Origin: UBA2658 sp964617335
Lineage (GTDB): Bacteria; Bacillota; Clostridia; Oscillospirales; Oscillospiraceae
DNA length: 36,101 nucleotides
NCBI GenBank assembly: GCA_964617335.1
Contig: CAZTXG010000017.1
Span: 1-36,101 of the forward strand
Direction: 5' to 3'
Within the stretch, counting starts at the first letter, position 1. Each line of letters opens with the position of its first letter. Shown one piece after another: positions 1 to 6,976 of this stretch. Below the pieces are notes generated by a model. The model did no database searches. It saw only the letters and a program-made list of their open reading frames with translations, and was not told the origin of the DNA. The position numbers and the translations under genes were made by a program.

Positions 1-668
1 CATGAGCAGTTTGCAAAGGCCTTTTTGCCTATGGTTTTTAAGCTCTCGGGCAGCTTTGGCAAAACAAGACCTTCACTGCCGGAAAAGGCAAAATCTCCGA
101 TTTCCTCAAGGTTCTTCGGCAGAACAATGGTTTCCAGACCGGAGGTGTTAAAAGCCTCATCGCCAATCTTTTTAACTGTGTCGGGAATGGTGAGTTTTTG
201 AAGATTCAGACAGAGGTAGCACATTGTCCCTGGAATTTCTTCCAAAGCCGGCGGCAGACGGAGAACTTCCATAAATTGATTATTCACAAAAGTATAGCTG
301 CCTATTTTTTCAACACTGTCCGGTATGTAAATTGCTGTGATGGGGTCTTCAAAATCCCGCTCGCCCTGGGTGTCATAAAAGCAGCCTTCCCCCAGAGCTT
401 TAACAGAAACACCGCCAATTTCATCGGGGATTTTCACAGCGCCGCCCCCGCCGATATAAAGGCTTATCGTTCCGGTTTCTGCGTCAAACTCGAAGCTGTC
501 CTCTGATGCGGCCTCGGGCCAGTCAAAGCTTTCCTCAAAAGAAATTGTACTGTTTTCCTCCGGCTGAAGCTCTGCCGGAGTTTTCCCGCCGGAACCCTCC
601 TTGCCGCAGGCGGCAAAGGTGAAAATCATCGCCATGATTAGTAAAAATGCCGGTATTTGTTTTTTCAT
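1..668 (-). CDS. BspA-like leucine-rich-repeat lipoprotein, 3' end outside window
   Basis: Reading leftwards from ATG at 668 gives a lipoprotein signal peptide: MKK, a hydrophobic stretch, then the lipobox FAAC with Cys21 as the likely lipidated residue. An acidic linker follows (about residues 22-60), then repeats of the LRR_5/BspA type, with recurring phrases such as IPDSVEKIGSYTF, LTIPDTVKKIGDEAF and LPKNLEEIGDFAF. The frame stays open to the window edge, so the C-terminus is missing. GGAG lies 8 bases before the ATG. Proteins of this family are usually surface-exposed on the membrane and of unknown ligand; adhesion or protein binding is inferred only from the repeat type. It lies downstream of the sensory genes in the same direction but after a 125-bp gap, so co-transcription is uncertain. 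Confidence 0.85.
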   Translation of the reverse strand, partial: MKKQIPAFLLIMAMIFTFAACGKEGSGGKTPAELQPEENSTISFEESFDWPEAASEDSFEFDAETGTISLYIGGGGAVKIPDEIGGVSVKALGEGCFYDTQGERDFEDPITAIYIPDSVEKIGSYTFVNNQFMEVLRLPPALEEIPGTMCYLCLNLQKLTIPDTVKKIGDEAFNTSGLETIVLPKNLEEIGDFAFSGSEGLVLPKLPESLKTIGKKAFANCS

Positions 669-793
669 TTTTCCATCTCCAAATCCTTATGCTGCCGCTT
701 TATTTAGCTTTGGCCACTTTCTGTATTATAAGTTTTTCTTCTCATTCGTATGACATCTTTTCCAAATCATCTGCCGCCCTTAAAAACGCAGTT

Positions 794-1174
794 TTACAGG
801 GCGTCCATAATCGCCACAAGATAGCTTGCAGAGGTAGAGCCATAGATAAACTGGTCTATAAGTCCGTCCTTTTTGGCCTGACGCACCTTTTCTGCCGCTT
901 CTTTTTCCGCGTGTTCGTCCACCAAAAGAACAATCTTACACAGGGGATTTTGCCTTTTCAATTCAGCCCTTAGTTTCAGCCGCTCTGACAGCTTGTAGGG
1001 CGTATATCCCGTAACCTCCATAAGCAAGGCGTTTGCTGCCAGATTGACACAGAGCTTTACGACCTGCTCGGGATTTTCGGCCACGGTAACATGAAAATCG
1101 CCGCCTCTTACCAATGCCTGCTCTACCGCTTCGCCAAGAACGTAATTCTGCATACTGATAATCACTCTTTGCAA
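794..1174 (-). CDS. Stand-alone degenerate receiver-like protein
   Basis: A 126-residue protein with the alternating strand/helix pattern of a response-regulator receiver domain and no output domain. The sites needed for phosphotransfer are altered. The N-terminal acidic pair is replaced by MQN (residues 8-10), the phospho-accepting Asp position in the LLME strand is Glu53, and no conserved Lys is visible after the fifth strand (FIYGSTSA). It is therefore probably a phosphorylation-independent pseudo-receiver that acts by binding a partner. The start is TTG at 1174, chosen because GGGGGAG sits just upstream; the in-frame ATG at codon 8 would cut off the first beta strand. It follows the response regulator gene on the same strand after 183 bp that hold a hairpin, so it may be transcribed separately. 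ANTAR or other receiver-like folds are possible alternatives. Confidence 0.6.
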   Translation of the reverse strand: MQRVIISMQNYVLGEAVEQALVRGGDFHVTVAENPEQVVKLCVNLAANALLMEVTGYTPYKLSERLKLRAELKRQNPLCKIVLLVDEHAEKEAAEKVRQAKKDGLIDQFIYGSTSASYLVAIMDAL

Positions 1175-1307
1175 AGCCTCTCCCCCTTTTTACAAATACA
1201 GATATATGTATCGCATGGTATTTCCTTTATAATAGCGTCTAAGGCCTCGGCACACATTACCAATATTGGGGGGATGCCCCAAGTTTTTTCCCATATTGCA
1301 TATAAAG

Positions 1308-1342
1308 CAAAATCTCCGGCATTTTTACTGCCGAAGATTTTG
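1308..1342 (-). terminator. Hairpin between response regulator and pseudo-receiver genes
   Basis: CAAAATCTCCGGCA (1308-1321) pairs with TGCCGAAGATTTTG (1329-1342) around a 7-base loop. It lies just after the stop of the response regulator gene at 1358. On the minus strand the tail is only GCTTTATAT; on the plus strand the tail is richer in T. It probably ends or attenuates transcription of the sensory operon. Confidence 0.55.
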
Positions 1343-1357
1343 TGTTCTGTTTTTTAT

Positions 1358-1984
1358 TTAATATTTTGGCAGCACCAGCCTTGCGCCGGCGGTTAGTATT
1401 GCAAGCTCGGTTTTTGAGGCACAGCCGGTCTTTTCCTTGAGATGCTTTAAATGCTCATTGACACCGTCTTCGGAAATGCCCATTTTAGCGGCTATATTTC
1501 TGGTGGAAACAACCTCCGCCAGCCAATACAAAACCTCCATCTCCTTAGGGGTAAATTCATAGCTGCTGGCAAGGCCTATGGGAACCTCCGGGGTTCTTTT
1601 AGGATAAATAGATTCCCCCGCCATGGTTTTATCCATAACATCAATAAGCTCTTTTTCACAGATATCCTTGTACCAAAAGCTTTCCGCGCCAAGGGCCTTG
1701 GCTCTTTCAAGAAAGCTGAATTCCGGAGCGGAGGTGACAATGATGATTTTTACTCGGGGGAAGCGTTTTTTAATCTTCTCAGCTGCCAAAAGCCCGCTGC
1801 TGCCCTTGGCTGTGCATATGTCCATCAAAATTAAATCCACCCCGCCAGTTAGGCAAAATATCTCTGCGTTTGAAGCGTCGCCAATTGCCTCCACCAAAGT
1901 ATAACGGTCGGAGGCGGAATGGATATATCGGGTAAAAAGCTCCCTTACCAGTCTTTCGTCATCAACAATAAGTACGTTTGTCAA
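1358..1984 (-). CDS. NarL/LuxR-family response regulator
   Basis: A 208-residue two-domain regulator. The receiver domain (1-120) keeps the acidic pair D8/D9, phospho-acceptor D55 in LILMD, T84/S85 and K106. The C-terminal LuxR-type helix-turn-helix (about 143-205) shows FTPKEMEVLYWLAEVVSTRN and the recognition region KMGISEDGVNEHLKHL. It should be phosphorylated by the kinase encoded just upstream and bind DNA as a dimer. The start is TTG at 1984, inside the sequence TTGA that overlaps the kinase stop codon, with GGGGGG about 7 bases upstream; this arrangement suggests translational coupling. Target genes are not evident; the operon itself or the nearby lipoprotein are possible. Confidence 0.88.
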   Translation of the reverse strand: MTNVLIVDDERLVRELFTRYIHSASDRYTLVEAIGDASNAEIFCLTGGVDLILMDICTAKGSSGLLAAEKIKKRFPRVKIIIVTSAPEFSFLERAKALGAESFWYKDICEKELIDVMDKTMAGESIYPKRTPEVPIGLASSYEFTPKEMEVLYWLAEVVSTRNIAAKMGISEDGVNEHLKHLKEKTGCASKTELAILTAGARLVLPKY

Positions 1985-2970
1985 AGTTTTACCCCCCCTT
2001 TTTCTATAGGCAGGCTTATGCTAAGAGCAAAGCTCGGCAGGCTTTGTATTGCCATTTTACCCCCTGCCTTTTCAACACGTCTGCGCAGGCCGGCAAAGCC
2101 TCCCCCCTCTACTATAACTTTGTCAGGCTGTTTGCCGTTATTTGTAATAAGAGCATTAACAGAGTTTTCATTATAGCTTAGGGCTGCCGAAACCCTGTCT
2201 CCTTCGGCATGGCGCAGGGTGTTTGTCACGCACTCTCTAATAGCGGCAGCAAGCAAAGTTTCCAAAACCTCGTCTTCGGGAAACACCCCTTCTATATCTA
2301 TGCTTACTCCAAGGCAGGCGGCAGAACGGCGCAGCTCTGAGAGGATATCGGTCTCATCATCATGACCGATTTCGCCCTGTAAGATGCCCACAATTTTATT
2401 AAGACCCGCCGTTATGGCAGCCTTTTCTTCTAAGGGGCAGCCCTCGGCATGGTATTGACGCAGGGATTGCAGGCACCAGCCAACCTCGTTGTGGATTTGC
2501 ATTTTCATGGTGATGATTTCTTCCTCACGGGTAATGGCTGTTACGTTATCCACAATTTGCCGTATATACTCTGCCAGTTTTTCCTGTTCTGCCTTGCTGT
2601 GTGTGAGGCTTTTTTGTTTTTTATAAAGCTCCGTAACATTGGCAGCCACATACTCAGTGTAAGTGTTTCCCAAAAAATCAGTAACCACACCCCTTCTAAA
2701 CTGCCAGGCTGTGCCGTCGTCAAGGAGAAAAACTTCCCCGTCACGAAGGGCAGAGCTTTGCTCCGGCAGTATATGAAGGGCAGAGTTTAAGTCGGACATA
2801 GTCTGCAAGTCCCGTCCTGTTAGCTCAAAGCTAAGCCTGTGCATAACTTTATTGCATAGCACCAGCATGCCGTTTTTATTGAAAAAACAGATGCCGCTGG
2901 GCAAATTATCAATGGCCTCTTTAAAAGAGCTTTGGATAAAAGGAAGCTTCATTCTGCCTCGATTTTTCAT
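1981..2970 (-). CDS. Sensor histidine kinase (PAS-like plus HisKA_3-like/HATPase_c)
   Basis: A soluble kinase of about 329 residues. The N-terminal third is PAS-like (NLPSGICFFNKNGMLVLCN). A dimerisation helix follows with the probable phospho-histidine in MQIHNEVGWCL, resembling the NarL-partner (HisKA_3) class, then an ATPase domain with N-box IRECVTNTLRHA and glycine box GGGFAGLRRRVEKAGG. The D-x-G box is ITNNGK, with Asn in place of the usual Asp. It pairs naturally with the LuxR-type regulator downstream. I chose ATG at 2970 because it overlaps the preceding stop as ATGA. An ATG at 2952 with GAGG before it is an alternative, and an earlier ATG at 2994 has its ribosome site too close. Confidence 0.82.
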   Translation of the reverse strand: MKNRGRMKLPFIQSSFKEAIDNLPSGICFFNKNGMLVLCNKVMHRLSFELTGRDLQTMSDLNSALHILPEQSSALRDGEVFLLDDGTAWQFRRGVVTDFLGNTYTEYVAANVTELYKKQKSLTHSKAEQEKLAEYIRQIVDNVTAITREEEIITMKMQIHNEVGWCLQSLRQYHAEGCPLEEKAAITAGLNKIVGILQGEIGHDDETDILSELRRSAACLGVSIDIEGVFPEDEVLETLLAAAIRECVTNTLRHAEGDRVSAALSYNENSVNALITNNGKQPDKVIVEGGGFAGLRRRVEKAGGKMAIQSLPSFALSISLPIEKGGVKL

Positions 2971-4604
2971 GGTGCGGCACAGGTAAATGCCCATTCCTTT
3001 TCCCCCTCCCGCTGGACAAAAAGCCCCTCATGAGATAGGGCGGTCAAGTCCTCGTCGCACATTATAATAAGATTCATTGAAGGCCTCCCCTTTTCCATCA
3101 GCACAGAACAATACAAGGTTTTAAGGCTGTTAATGGAAGCTTCCACCACAGCAGAAAATTTGTCATACAAAAAAGCAATTTGACCGGCTGGCAGCGGCTC
3201 TGTAAGACCCATTCGCACATGGCACTTTGTCCCCGCAAGTTCCAGATTTACAGTGGTTTCCCTCATGCAGTATCTAAGCTCATCAGGGGGAATAAGGCCG
3301 CTTTCCTCCGCTATGAAGATAAGATTATTCCGGCGCTTTATATAGGCCGTTAAAACGGCAATATGAGAAATAAGCCCACAGGTTTCATCGGCTGTATCTG
3401 CCTTGTCAAGAAGCTCTATCAGCAGCCCAAGTCTTTTAATCTGAGCCTGAGTCTGGGTTTGCACCTTATTATAAAGCCTGTTTTTTTCCACAAGAGCCTG
3501 ACGGGTATGGCGGGTTTTATATTCCTCGGCCAAAATGGCGTTTTTGCCTTTCAGCTCCTCGCTCGCCTCTTTAATTTCGGAAATAACAGAAATAAGCTCC
3601 GACAAATCCTCCTGCCAGACCACATGGCCCCCATTAATAGGAGCGCTTGACAGGCGTATGCCTCCCGGCAGCCAAACAGGGGCAGCTTCTGTTTCAAGGA
3701 GAAGATACTCTGCCATAGGCTCCGCCCCTTCAGAGCATAGATGAAGCCTGCCGCCCCTGTCTATAATCCTTGCGCCTATGGTTGAAGCCCTAAAAAGCTC
3801 GGCATAGCCGGAGTTTGACTGAATAAGACCGCATTGGATGCAGCTTTCCAAAATTGCGGTGAAAAGCAGGCAAAGAATAATGGTCATATCTCTTGCAAAA
3901 AAGCGTAGCATAGGCCAGCTGGTGACATACAAAGCACCATATATCACACTGAATGTCAAGGGCACAAAAGGCTGCCATAAAACCTTGCGGCTGTGGGGAA
4001 CGCGGCTTTTGGCAATAAAAGTGCCCAAGGATATAAGAGCCATGGTAAGCTCCCAGCCGGATAAAAGCCAGTAGGTCAGGCCATAGCTGTAATCTTTATC
4101 TGTCCAGACCTTACCTTCGGGAAAGGCGAAAATAAGCTGATGCAAGTCGTTGGTCAAAACCAGTAAAATAAAAATTCCTGTGGGAATAAGCAAAACAGCC
4201 GTCCATTTTGGCAGGCGGTAATATTCCGGCTTGCCTAAAGAAAGGGCCACAAAGACACTTAGGCAGGGAATCATCAGCATGGGAATATAGTAGGCATACC
4301 AAAGCTGACGAATGATATTTAAATCGCTTACAAAATAATATTTTAAGCTGCGCACTATAATCCAAAATACCATAAGGGCGGCGATGTCCATTAAAAACCG
4401 CCGCACCTGCCTTTGTATAATGCGGTGCCGTATGGAAATGCCCCAGACGGCAAGCAATCCTATATAAATAAAGTTGCTCTGATGGCTAAAGTAGTCCGGT
4501 ATATGAATGTCAAACATCCACCAGAGAAGGTTGGGGATATATGCAAGGGCTATAAGGGCAGCAACTGCCGTCCTGCCCATGATTTTTTTTCTAAGCCCCG
4601 CCAT
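2967..4604 (-). CDS. 7TM membrane sensor with degenerate kinase-like C-terminus
   Basis: A 545-residue protein. The first ~260 residues form about seven to eight hydrophobic helices, matching the 'histidine kinase N-terminal 7TM' architecture. A short PAS-like segment follows (residues ~265-335), then a charged coiled-coil (about 340-385) and a C-terminal region. That last part faintly resembles a histidine-kinase ATPase domain (VVEASINSLK, NLIIMCDED), but I cannot find a phospho-histidine motif or glycine boxes, so catalysis is doubtful. It is the first gene of the sensory operon and overlaps the kinase gene by 4 bp. It likely senses an extracellular or membrane signal and passes it to the soluble kinase by contact, which is inference from gene order. 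GAGAGGGG lies 8 bases before the ATG. Confidence 0.75.
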   Translation of the reverse strand: MAGLRKKIMGRTAVAALIALAYIPNLLWWMFDIHIPDYFSHQSNFIYIGLLAVWGISIRHRIIQRQVRRFLMDIAALMVFWIIVRSLKYYFVSDLNIIRQLWYAYYIPMLMIPCLSVFVALSLGKPEYYRLPKWTAVLLIPTGIFILLVLTNDLHQLIFAFPEGKVWTDKDYSYGLTYWLLSGWELTMALISLGTFIAKSRVPHSRKVLWQPFVPLTFSVIYGALYVTSWPMLRFFARDMTIILCLLFTAILESCIQCGLIQSNSGYAELFRASTIGARIIDRGGRLHLCSEGAEPMAEYLLLETEAAPVWLPGGIRLSSAPINGGHVVWQEDLSELISVISEIKEASEELKGKNAILAEEYKTRHTRQALVEKNRLYNKVQTQTQAQIKRLGLLIELLDKADTADETCGLISHIAVLTAYIKRRNNLIFIAEESGLIPPDELRYCMRETTVNLELAGTKCHVRMGLTEPLPAGQIAFLYDKFSAVVEASINSLKTLYCSVLMEKGRPSMNLIIMCDEDLTALSHEGLFVQREGEKEWAFTCAAP

Positions 4605-4702
4605 TTGCGCAACCCCTCTCCTGTAAAAGTTTCAATTTTCGCCAAAAGTATGGAATAATTTTTTCTAAAGCCTGTTTGTGGGTGTAAGCCCAAAGAAAAA
4701 AT

Positions 4703-5065
4703 CTATAAAATCCTGCTGCCGCACTTGCCGCAAAATCGCCCGCCGGAACTAAGGCTGCTGCCGCATTTTTGACAAAACTTAGCTTGCGGCTTTGCCTTAA
4801 AGCTCAAGGGCAAATCTCCTGCTGCATCAAATTCCGGTAGAAACAGCCAGTCTATGTCCCCGCCGTCCTGACAAAAGCCGATTGCCCCCTCGGAAGACAC
4901 CAGATAAAAGCTGCCCTCATCAGCGGGGTTTTCCTCGTCGCTTGCCTTTGCAATTGATAAAAGACCCCTTTTGTCATACTTTTCATTGGAGCTTGAAAAA
5001 CTGAAGCTGCCGCAGCGGGTCAGGGCAAATTCCGCTGCCCTTAGTAAAGAGTCAAATCGTTCTAT
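4703..5065 (-). CDS. Zinc-ribbon protein with apparent ATA start codon
   Basis: The frame encodes about 120 residues ending in a single zinc ribbon (FCQKCGSS ... FCGKCGSRIL, two CxxC pairs). The region before it is of unknown function and contains no methionine at all. A strong ribosome site, AGAGGGGG, follows the preceding gene's stop, and 8 bases after it the codon is ATA (5065-5063). No ATG, GTG or TTG occurs in frame before GTG at 4900, which has no ribosome site and would leave only 65 residues. Either ATA initiates or an ATG-to-ATA change has damaged the gene. It lies 16 bp after another zinc-ribbon gene, so the two form an operon. The role is unknown; the ribbon may bind protein or nucleic acid. 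Confidence 0.55.
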   Translation of the reverse strand: MERFDSLLRAAEFALTRCGSFSFSSSNEKYDKRGLLSIAKASDEENPADEGSFYLVSSEGAIGFCQDGGDIDWLFLPEFDAAGDLPLSFKAKPQAKFCQKCGSSLSSGGRFCGKCGSRIL

Positions 5066-5081
5066 AACTTATTCCCCCTCT

Positions 5082-5870
5082 TCATTTGAACAGCAGATTG
5101 TTGCAGCGTTTACAGCGGTCATTTTGTATGGGATTCATCATGGAGCAGACATTGCAATAGATAATGCGGTCTTTGGATTTATCGTATTTTTCATAGGTGC
5201 CAAAGCTGGGGTGATACCTCACTTTGTCGCCCACCGCAAGATAGTCATACATATGCCTGCCGCTGTCTTTTTCTACAATGGTTTTTTTCTTTCCTGCATC
5301 GGTTCTAATAAAGGTTTTATATTCCATATATGTTCTGTAATAGTTATCGTCTTTGCCTCTGCGCTCCAGGCATTCTTTTTCACTTTTATTGACGACTCTT
5401 CCATCCCACATGGATTTTTTGGTTCCTCGAAGAAATATTAAGCCAACAATAAGTATAATAAAAGAAAGACCGCCGCCTATAATAAGGGATTCCATAAAAG
5501 GAAAATCATCCATAAGCAGACCTGCTATGGGAAAGCCTATAAGGGGCACAAAAACCGATATCCACATACAGCCAAGGCAGCTTTTCTTGCTTTTTTTAGC
5601 AGCTTCAAGAATTTCCGGACTATTAAATCTATCCGAAAAGCCGATAAGGTTTCCATTTTCACTCTTGCCGTTAAAACGCCTTGCCTGCAAGGAGCTTTCC
5701 GCCCCCCTATTAACAGCAGTTCCGCAATTTATGCAAAAATCATCACCCTTCGGTATTCCCATGCCGCAGCTGGGGCAGATGTCTTTTTTATCTAGCTTCA
5801 CCCTTTCACCGCAGCCTTGGCAAAAAGCCGCTCCTTCAGGTATCCTTGCTCCGCAGCCCTGGCAAAACAC
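5082..5870 (-). CDS. Zinc-ribbon membrane protein
   Basis: About 262 residues. The N-terminus carries two zinc ribbons in tandem (FCQGCGARIPEG..FCQGCG, then ICPSCGMGIPKG..FCINCG). Two transmembrane helices follow at roughly residues 95-150 (ISVFVPLIGFPIAGLLM and LIIGGGLSFIILIVGLIFL). A soluble region with many Tyr/Lys residues comes next, and a last CxxC pair near the C-terminus (YCNVCSMMN..CKRCNN). The start is taken as GTG at 5870, because AAGGAG lies 8 bases upstream; the in-frame GTG at 5879 would abut that site directly. A clear promoter precedes it. Function is not recognised; such ribbons often mediate contacts in membrane assemblies. Confidence 0.7.
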   Translation of the reverse strand: MFCQGCGARIPEGAAFCQGCGERVKLDKKDICPSCGMGIPKGDDFCINCGTAVNRGAESSLQARRFNGKSENGNLIGFSDRFNSPEILEAAKKSKKSCLGCMWISVFVPLIGFPIAGLLMDDFPFMESLIIGGGLSFIILIVGLIFLRGTKKSMWDGRVVNKSEKECLERRGKDDNYYRTYMEYKTFIRTDAGKKKTIVEKDSGRHMYDYLAVGDKVRYHPSFGTYEKYDKSKDRIIYCNVCSMMNPIQNDRCKRCNNLLFK

Positions 5871-5964
5871 GGCAATCACTCCTTATGTTCTTCACTTATG
5901 ACTCAGTCGCTAATCTGCCCGCCAAATTCTTCTCTTGGCCTTCTGTGTTTAATATTATCGGCTG

Positions 5965-5993
5965 ATTATACCATTTTAGAGGGATAATATCAA
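5965..5993 (-). promoter_or_regulatory. Sigma-A-type promoter for the zinc-ribbon operon
   Basis: On the minus strand TTGATA (5993-5988) and TATAAT (5970-5965) are separated by 17 bases. It lies about 95 bp upstream of the GTG at 5870. Confidence 0.7.
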
Positions 5994-6049
5994 TTTGTTT
6001 GCATTGTTTTATCTCATATTAAATTCTGTTTTATTAGGGGCGATTTTCG

Positions 6050-6057
6050 CATAAGCT
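6050..6057 (+). promoter_or_regulatory. Possible sigma-E/K-type -10 element
   Basis: GCATAAGCT on the plus strand fits the CATAnnnT core of mother-cell sigma factors and lies about 16 bases before the ribosome site of the small gene at 6090. No clear -35 element was identified, so this is tentative. Confidence 0.3.
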
Positions 6058-6089
6058 TTAATATATGATGAAAAGGAGGACTTTCAGCT

Positions 6090-6260
6090 TTTAAAATAAT
6101 CGTACATTACCCTTCTGGAAAAGAAGGCAAGCTTAAGCTTGAACTCCTAGTTGCAAAAGCCCACGCTCAGGCCGCGGCAGCTTATCTTCAAGGATTGGCC
6201 TGTCCGGCGAAGCAGAAAGCCGCCTTGGCAAAATCAATAAAAAGCTGCCAAAAAGATTAA
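6090..6260 (+). CDS. Small Ala/Lys-rich protein without a standard start codon
   Basis: A plus-strand frame runs from about 6090 to TAA at 6258-6260 (56 codons). It reads KIIVHYPSGKEGKLKLELLV followed by an Ala/Lys-rich helical stretch with two cysteines. AAGGAGG (6073-6079) is a near-perfect ribosome site, and a terminator follows the stop directly, so this looks like a complete small gene. The codon where ATG is expected is TTT (6090), or GCT at 6087; no ATG, GTG or TTG is in frame nearby. ATGATG at 6066 is in another frame and would need a +1 shift at TTTTAA. I do not recognise the family with certainty. It lies beside the sigK break, so a role with that element, for instance as a small recombination factor, is only a guess. 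Confidence 0.45.
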   Translation, partial: FKIIVHYPSGKEGKLKLELLVAKAHAQAAAAYLQGLACPAKQKAALAKSIKSCQKD

Positions 6261-6659
6261 GAGGCCGGAGACTAATCTCCGGCCTTTTGTTCTTTGCTTT
6301 TTCAAACGCCTCAATGGGAGTATAGCATTTTCTATACATCTGCTTGCATAGGTGGCAAGCCTAACACCCTTGTCTTTTTTATATGAGCTTATTCCCTTTA
6401 TAAGCCCTATTGTTCCTATGGAAATAAGATCGTCTATTTCCGAGCTTTGTGTATAATATTTTTTTACTATATGTGCCACCAGCCGGAGGTTATGTTCTAT
6501 AAGCTTGTTGCGTGCTTCAATATCGCCTTTTTCCCACAGCTCCAGATACCTGCTTTCATCCTCGGCATTAAGCGGCTTTGGGAAAGAGCCGGTATTCTTG
6601 CCCATCCTCATAATCAAAAAAGCGCTGCTTACTAACATCATAAAGGCGCTTGCCAGCAT
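6234..6659 (-). CDS. sigK: 5' half of sporulation sigma factor SigK, interrupted
   Basis: The first ~110 residues are clearly SigK. A hydrophobic leader of about 20 residues suits a pro-sequence removed by SpoIVFB. It is followed by the sigma region 2 signature (NKLIEHNLRLVAHIVKKYYT, DDLISIGTIGLIKGI, RLATYASRCIEN). Homology stops at codon AAT (6327-6329). In intact SigK this is followed by EIL and the whole of regions 3 and 4; here an unrelated tail runs to TGA at 6234. B. subtilis and C. difficile sigK are split by skin elements in the same part of the gene (in B. subtilis within ENE), and the two halves are rejoined in the mother cell. The start is ATG at 6659, with AGGAGG 8 bases upstream. 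The missing half is not in this window. The alternative is plain truncation. Confidence 0.85.
   Translation of the reverse strand: MLASAFMMLVSSAFLIMRMGKNTGSFPKPLNAEDESRYLELWEKGDIEARNKLIEHNLRLVAHIVKKYYTQSSEIDDLISIGTIGLIKGISSYKKDKGVRLATYASRCIENAILPLRRLKKQRTKGRRLVSGLLIFLAAFY
6263..6295 (+). terminator. Rho-independent terminator of the small gene
   Basis: GGCCGGAGA (6263-6271) pairs with TCTCCGGCC (6276-6284) around a 4-base loop and is followed by TTTTGTTCTTT. It starts 2 bases after the stop codon of the small plus-strand gene and overlaps the 3' tail of the broken sigK frame. Confidence 0.8.
6324..6332 (-). other. Probable sigK break point / attachment-site junction
   Basis: On the minus strand the codons GAA-AAT-GCT (6332-6324) mark where SigK similarity ends. 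In B. subtilis the recombination core AATGA falls in the matching GAA-AAT-GAA codons. Here the shared part is AATG, which suits a serine-recombinase crossover but cannot be proved without the partner site. Confidence 0.5.
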
Positions 6660-6688
6660 TTTGCCATCCTCCTATACCTTATTTATAC

Positions 6689-6696
6689 ACTGTATG
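6689..6696 (-). promoter_or_regulatory. Sigma-E-like -10 element upstream of sigK
   Basis: The minus strand reads CATACAGT, matching the sigma-E/sigma-K -10 consensus (CATAnnnT). It lies about 30 bases before the sigK start and 17 before the AGGAGG site. The -35 side is weak. Early mother-cell transcription of sigK from a sigma-E promoter is what is known in other spore formers. The rest of the 6660-6976 interval holds only this promoter and the terminator at 6833. Confidence 0.5.
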
Positions 6697-6832
6697 TAAT
6701 TGCGGCAAGTCCTGATTACGGTGGCCATGCTGCAAAAAAATGTTACAAAAGCAAAACTCAGTTTCTTAGGCTTTTTTGCCTGCCCCCTGCCAATATCCGC
6801 AGCCATATGATGTTGACTATGCAGATACTAAA

Positions 6833-6866
6833 ACCCTGCCCCCATGGAAATCCGCAGGGGCAGGGT
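6833..6866 (-). terminator. Terminator downstream of dapL
   Basis: ACCCTGCCCC (6833-6842) pairs with GGGGCAGGGT (6857-6866). On the minus strand the hairpin is followed by TTTAG, about 110 bases after the dapL stop. The plus-strand tail (CTTTTGCATTTTT) is also T-rich, so it may insulate in both directions between dapL and sigK. Confidence 0.7.
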
Positions 6867-6976
6867 CTTTTGCATTTTTAAAAGAAGGCTATTTTTTAAA
6901 AATTTATAAGTTTTCTGCCGTTTAAATCGCCTTAGCATAAGGTGTGGCTGACCCAAATTGTAAGGCCAAATGCGCT

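Noticed and set aside
1266..1282. Short hairpin TTGGGG/CCCCAA followed by TTTTTT on the plus strand
   Set aside because: No plus-strand gene precedes it and the stem is only 6 bp, so a terminator call is not supported.
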